A DNA stretch of 64,000 bases from Strix aluco (lineage: Eukaryota; Chordata; Aves; Strigiformes; Strigidae), in NCBI RefSeq assembly GCF_031877795.1, contig NC_133946.1:10453144-10517143 (forward strand), written 5' to 3'. Both the position numbers and the translations under genes were made by a program. Positions 61,254 to 64,000 of this stretch are shown piece after piece (position 1 is the stretch's first letter; each line of letters opens with the position of its first letter). The notes below the pieces were generated by a model. It was given only the letters and a program-made list of their open reading frames with translations, was not told where the DNA came from and did no database searches.

Positions 61254-61812
61254 AGAAGGAGGGGCAGGCACCTCTAGACAGCTATCTGTTGTACTATTGA
61301 GGTGTTGCACCAGCTCATAGCCAAGTGATGTCTTACAACCCGCAGAGCAACTTGGGATCATGCACAAAGAAGAGCAGAGAAGGTACAACAGTGCAAACAG
61401 ACTTTGGTAGACCTTGCTGGTAAGACTTGAGATGCATTACAGAAACCCCAATTTAGGCCCTGCAGGGTGTATGCTTTACAAGTTTAACCATCAAAAGCAT
61501 AGTCACCCGTTCCTATCGAGGCCAGAAAAAGACAGCACGTCAAAGCAAGTGTCCATAGGCAAGAAAGGAGATAAAGGACTTAGTTCGATCCTAAGCTCTG
61601 TTTAATTTGAACTGAGGGACATGACAAAGTCAAGTAATCACATCACAAAATTTGGATCAGGTCTGCTCAAAGGCAGCTCCTGGCTGCAGAGGCAGAGAAA
61701 AACCCTTGCTTCTTCACAGTGTTACACCTGAAGACTGAGGGATGTTTGTCCCCCTAGAGCCAACACCTTCCCATTTCAAAACTTGCACAGCCACAGTGTT
61801 AAAAGTCCTTTC

Positions 61813-61912
61813 ATAGAATCACAGAATACCAGGTTGGAAGGATCATCTGGTCCAACCTTTCTTGGCAAAATCACGGTCTAGACAAGATGGCCCAGCACCC
61901 TGAAGCATCCTG
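61813..61912 (-). mobile_element. CR1 LINE scrap, - strand
   Basis: The + strand shows CATAGAATCACAGAATACCA, GTTGGAAGGATCATCTGGTC and CCAACC, the antisense CR1 3' end. About 100 bp remains. Confidence 0.75.
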
Positions 61913-63333
61913 AGCATCCTTTCTTCCTGTCCATTTTATAATTGGCACACAGTAAGTTTATTTCCCGCCTGCAGTATTTCTGTTAATTGCTATGAATAAA
62001 TTGCTGTGTTTACTATCTTTCTAAAGTTCCTTTCAGCTCAGCCTTTTAAAATCCTTTATTTCTCTGGGGTCAGAGGTGAGCAATGAATCATCAAGGAGCT
62101 GTAAGAGCCCTGTGCAGTTTGGAGAGGCTCTGCCTATAAGCAGGAAAAAGAAATAGGCAGCTTTCTACACATATTGTGAAAGAAAGGCTCAGAAGTGTTC
62201 CAGGCTGGAAAGCGAGGGTTAATCATGTCGGGAAAGGATTACTGATGCCTAGCACTCAGGGGATGATCTGTCTCCATCACCCCAGGCACATTGGACAAGC
62301 CTTTTTTCTTCTTGGGGTCTTGGCAGGATTTGGGATAAGATGTTGCACAGGGAGTGAATTTTGAAGGAAACATTGGGAAAAGGGATACTGTCCCTCAGAA
62401 TAATCCGATCTAAGCCAAGTCTGATTTTCCAAGAACAACAAAACGAGATAGAACACCATTTCTCTGAGAACGTCCCACAGTCTCTACTAACCACTCATTT
62501 ATACATCCTTAGCATAACAGCACTTGGCCCCAGTACAAATGCACAAAGAGCCTTTCACAGATGCAAGCAATATCCCAGAGCATTGCCGGCAATGGAATCC
62601 CTGGCAGGTAATTTTCTCCCCACCTACTGCAGGAGCAACCAGAGAAGTGGAGCAGAAATGAGAAATTGCCTCATAACATAAAAGAAACCCATTCTCATCT
62701 GCTGCTGACTTCATCCCATCCTCCCTCTCTGCACAGTGAAAATGCTCCTTCCTGACAGCACCTGCTTCATTACACGACAGAAGACACAAACTGAATCTGC
62801 AGGCTGAGACATCTTCCCTGTCTTTTCCTCAGGAAGTGTTTCCCAGAAGATCCAATGGGATAAGTTAGAAACCAAGAGAAAGACACTCTGAGAGCAAAAT
62901 TCAGCTGCACAGGGCAGAAGGTAAGCATCTGAGGACGGGGTTCAGAAATGCCTCACCATCCACAGGTTTTCCAGTGTTCTTTGTCTCTGCTGTGCCGTTT
63001 TCTCGTCCTCTCTCACAGACATACAGACACACAGAGTCGCTGTGCAGTCACACCCTCCCATCTCCTACTGCTTTGTCTGCTCTGAACTGCTTCTTTTTCT
63101 TTGTTGAACAGTCTCATTCTTTCTTCTTCTGCATGGATGCCACACTTAGTCGATCTCCACCCATTCAAATTCCTGCATGATTTTGCCCATCCTCAAAATT
63201 TTGCATCTTGCTGGCTGTTGCCTACATAGATAGTAACCATGCATGCCCCTTGAAAGCTATCTGTCCCAAGTGACAAAGCTGTAAGAATAAAAGCAAAAAA
63301 ACCTAAATGCTCTCTGTTTCTTCTCTGATCCCA

Positions 63334-63335
63334 AG
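63334..63335 (+). promoter_or_regulatory. Possible splice acceptor before MRGPR copy 2
   Basis: CTCTGTTTCTTCTCTGATCC leads into CAAG, ending 43 bp before the ATG at 63379. It is at a different offset from the acceptor of copy 1, in keeping with the diverged upstream DNA. Confidence 0.4.
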
Positions 63336-63378
63336 AGAAACAGAAAGGAGAGACGTATTTGATTTGGAGTATTTCATC

Positions 63379-64000
63379 ATGACTGAGAAGCTCATAACAC
63401 TCTTTCCCCAAAGCAATGCAAGCCAGGCTCATGGGACTAACCAGAGTGGGGCTGTGGGAAAGGCAGAGCCATCATACGCTGTCCTCAAGTTCATGGAGAG
63501 CTTCTGCCTCATCAGCGCTGCCTGTGGGATGGTGGGAAATGGCATAGTCCTCTGGTACCTGGGCTTCCGCATCCGGAGAAACCACTTCACCGTCTACATC
63601 CTGAACCTGGCCGCTGCCGACTTTGGGTATCTCCTCTGCATCGCCATTGAGACGGTCCAGTACCTGATGCAGTTCAACGTGGGGGTGCAGTTTGGGATAT
63701 TCCTCTTCCTGGATCTTTTCATGTATGGGACCGGCTTGTACCTCCTGACCACCATCAGCATTGAGAGGTGCCTGTCTGTCCTTTGCCCAATCTGGTGCCG
63801 CAGCCACCGCCCAAAGCACTTGTCCGCCATCATCTCCGGCCTGCTCTGGGGTCTCTCCCTGCTGCTGAACACGCTCGGGTATGTTCTGTGCACCCTCAAC
63901 CCCTCTGGCAGGAGCTGCAACCTCCTGCTCATCACCATCGGAACCTTGGACTTCCTCTTCTGCACGCCCCTCATGCTGCTCTTCAGCCTGACCCTCTTCC
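63379..64000 (+). CDS. Mas-related G-protein-coupled receptor, copy 2 (partial, runs off window)
   Basis: An open frame that continues past the last base of the window; 207 full codons are visible. The protein begins MTEKLITLFPQSNASQAHG. From Ser15 onward it is identical in amino acids to copy 1 as far as it can be read, including GN in TM1, the TM2 aspartate and the TISIERCLSVL motif. The start at 63379 aligns exactly with the ATG of copy 1 (both 14 codons before the shared AGC). A further in-frame ATG at 63307 would add 24 residues, but it lies before the probable splice acceptor and is less likely. N-glycosylation sites NAS (13) and NQS (21) are present. Nothing visible suggests a pseudogene; the TM5-TM7 part lies outside the window. 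Confidence 0.88.
   Translation, partial: MTEKLITLFPQSNASQAHGTNQSGAVGKAEPSYAVLKFMESFCLISAACGMVGNGIVLWYLGFRIRRNHFTVYILNLAAADFGYLLCIAIETVQYLMQFNVGVQFGIFLFLDLFMYGTGLYLLTTISIERCLSVLCPIWCRSHRPKHLSAIISGLLWGLSLLLNTLGYVLCTLNPSGRSCNLLLITIGTLDFLFCTPLMLLFSLTLF

Larger units (their letters stand above)
58470..63333. other. Intergenic between MRGPR copies
   Basis: No gene recognised. The region holds a plausible poly(A) signal for copy 1 (58808), a 27-bp tandem duplication (60155-60203), a CR1 scrap (61813-61912) and a candidate CTCF motif (61242). The 170-codon frame at 60788-61300 overlaps other open frames on both strands and has no recognisable family. Confidence 0.45.

Noticed and set aside
60788-61388. 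Overlapping frames of 170, 126 and 131 codons on both strands
   Set aside because: Three mutually overlapping open frames in a pyrimidine-rich stretch with no family resemblance; this is a compositional effect.
1-64000. CRISPR arrays, operons, tRNA or rRNA genes
   Set aside because: No direct-repeat/spacer pattern, no cloverleaf with A and B boxes that I could support, and no rRNA signature. The gene structure is that of a vertebrate.

Overview
The window looks like bird genomic DNA. It has sparse CR1 LINE fragments, several ending in the avian CR1 3' octamer (ATTCTATG-type), no SINE-like elements, AT-rich intergenic DNA, and intact single-exon chemoreceptor genes. There is no bacterial gene organisation, CRISPR array or recognisable RNA gene. 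Species cannot be fixed from the sequence alone.

Layout. From 0 to 11 kb there are two intact class II odorant receptors (ORs) on the + strand: a family 5/8/9-like gene at 1855 and a family 2/13-like gene at 9709. From 13 to 21 kb lies a repeat-rich stretch with CR1 fragments in both orientations, a decayed OR pseudogene on the - strand (about 18117-18700) and a decayed B30.2/SPRY-domain fragment on the + strand (about 20345-20630). From 22.7 to 48.4 kb there are four open ORs, all on the - strand: one family 5V/12-like gene carrying DHY instead of DRY, and three family 4-like genes. The last two family 4-like genes (42641-43570 and 47383-48318) share homologous 3' flanks, so they are a tandem duplication. 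From 48.4 to 57 kb there is non-coding DNA with a relatively well preserved 1-kb CR1 and a degenerate G-rich tandem array. From 57.5 kb to the end there are two Mas-related GPCR (MRGPR) genes on the + strand, the second cut by the window edge.

Gene structure. Almost every receptor ATG lies 13-45 bp downstream of a good polypyrimidine-AG splice acceptor, the usual vertebrate OR/MRGPR layout of non-coding 5' exon(s) plus one coding exon. For two genes this acceptor rules out the longest open frame and moves the start inward.

Most interesting observation. The two MRGPR copies match at 579 of the 580 bases visible from codon 15 onward (one synonymous change). Their first 14 codons, which align without a gap from ATG to ATG, and their upstream DNA are almost unrelated. 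This points to very recent gene conversion of the receptor body between two older paralogs, or to a chimeric duplication. No wholly new system is claimed. The remaining points of interest are altered key residues in otherwise intact ORs, the OR4 tandem duplication, the SPRY fossil, the tandem array and a few candidate CTCF sites.
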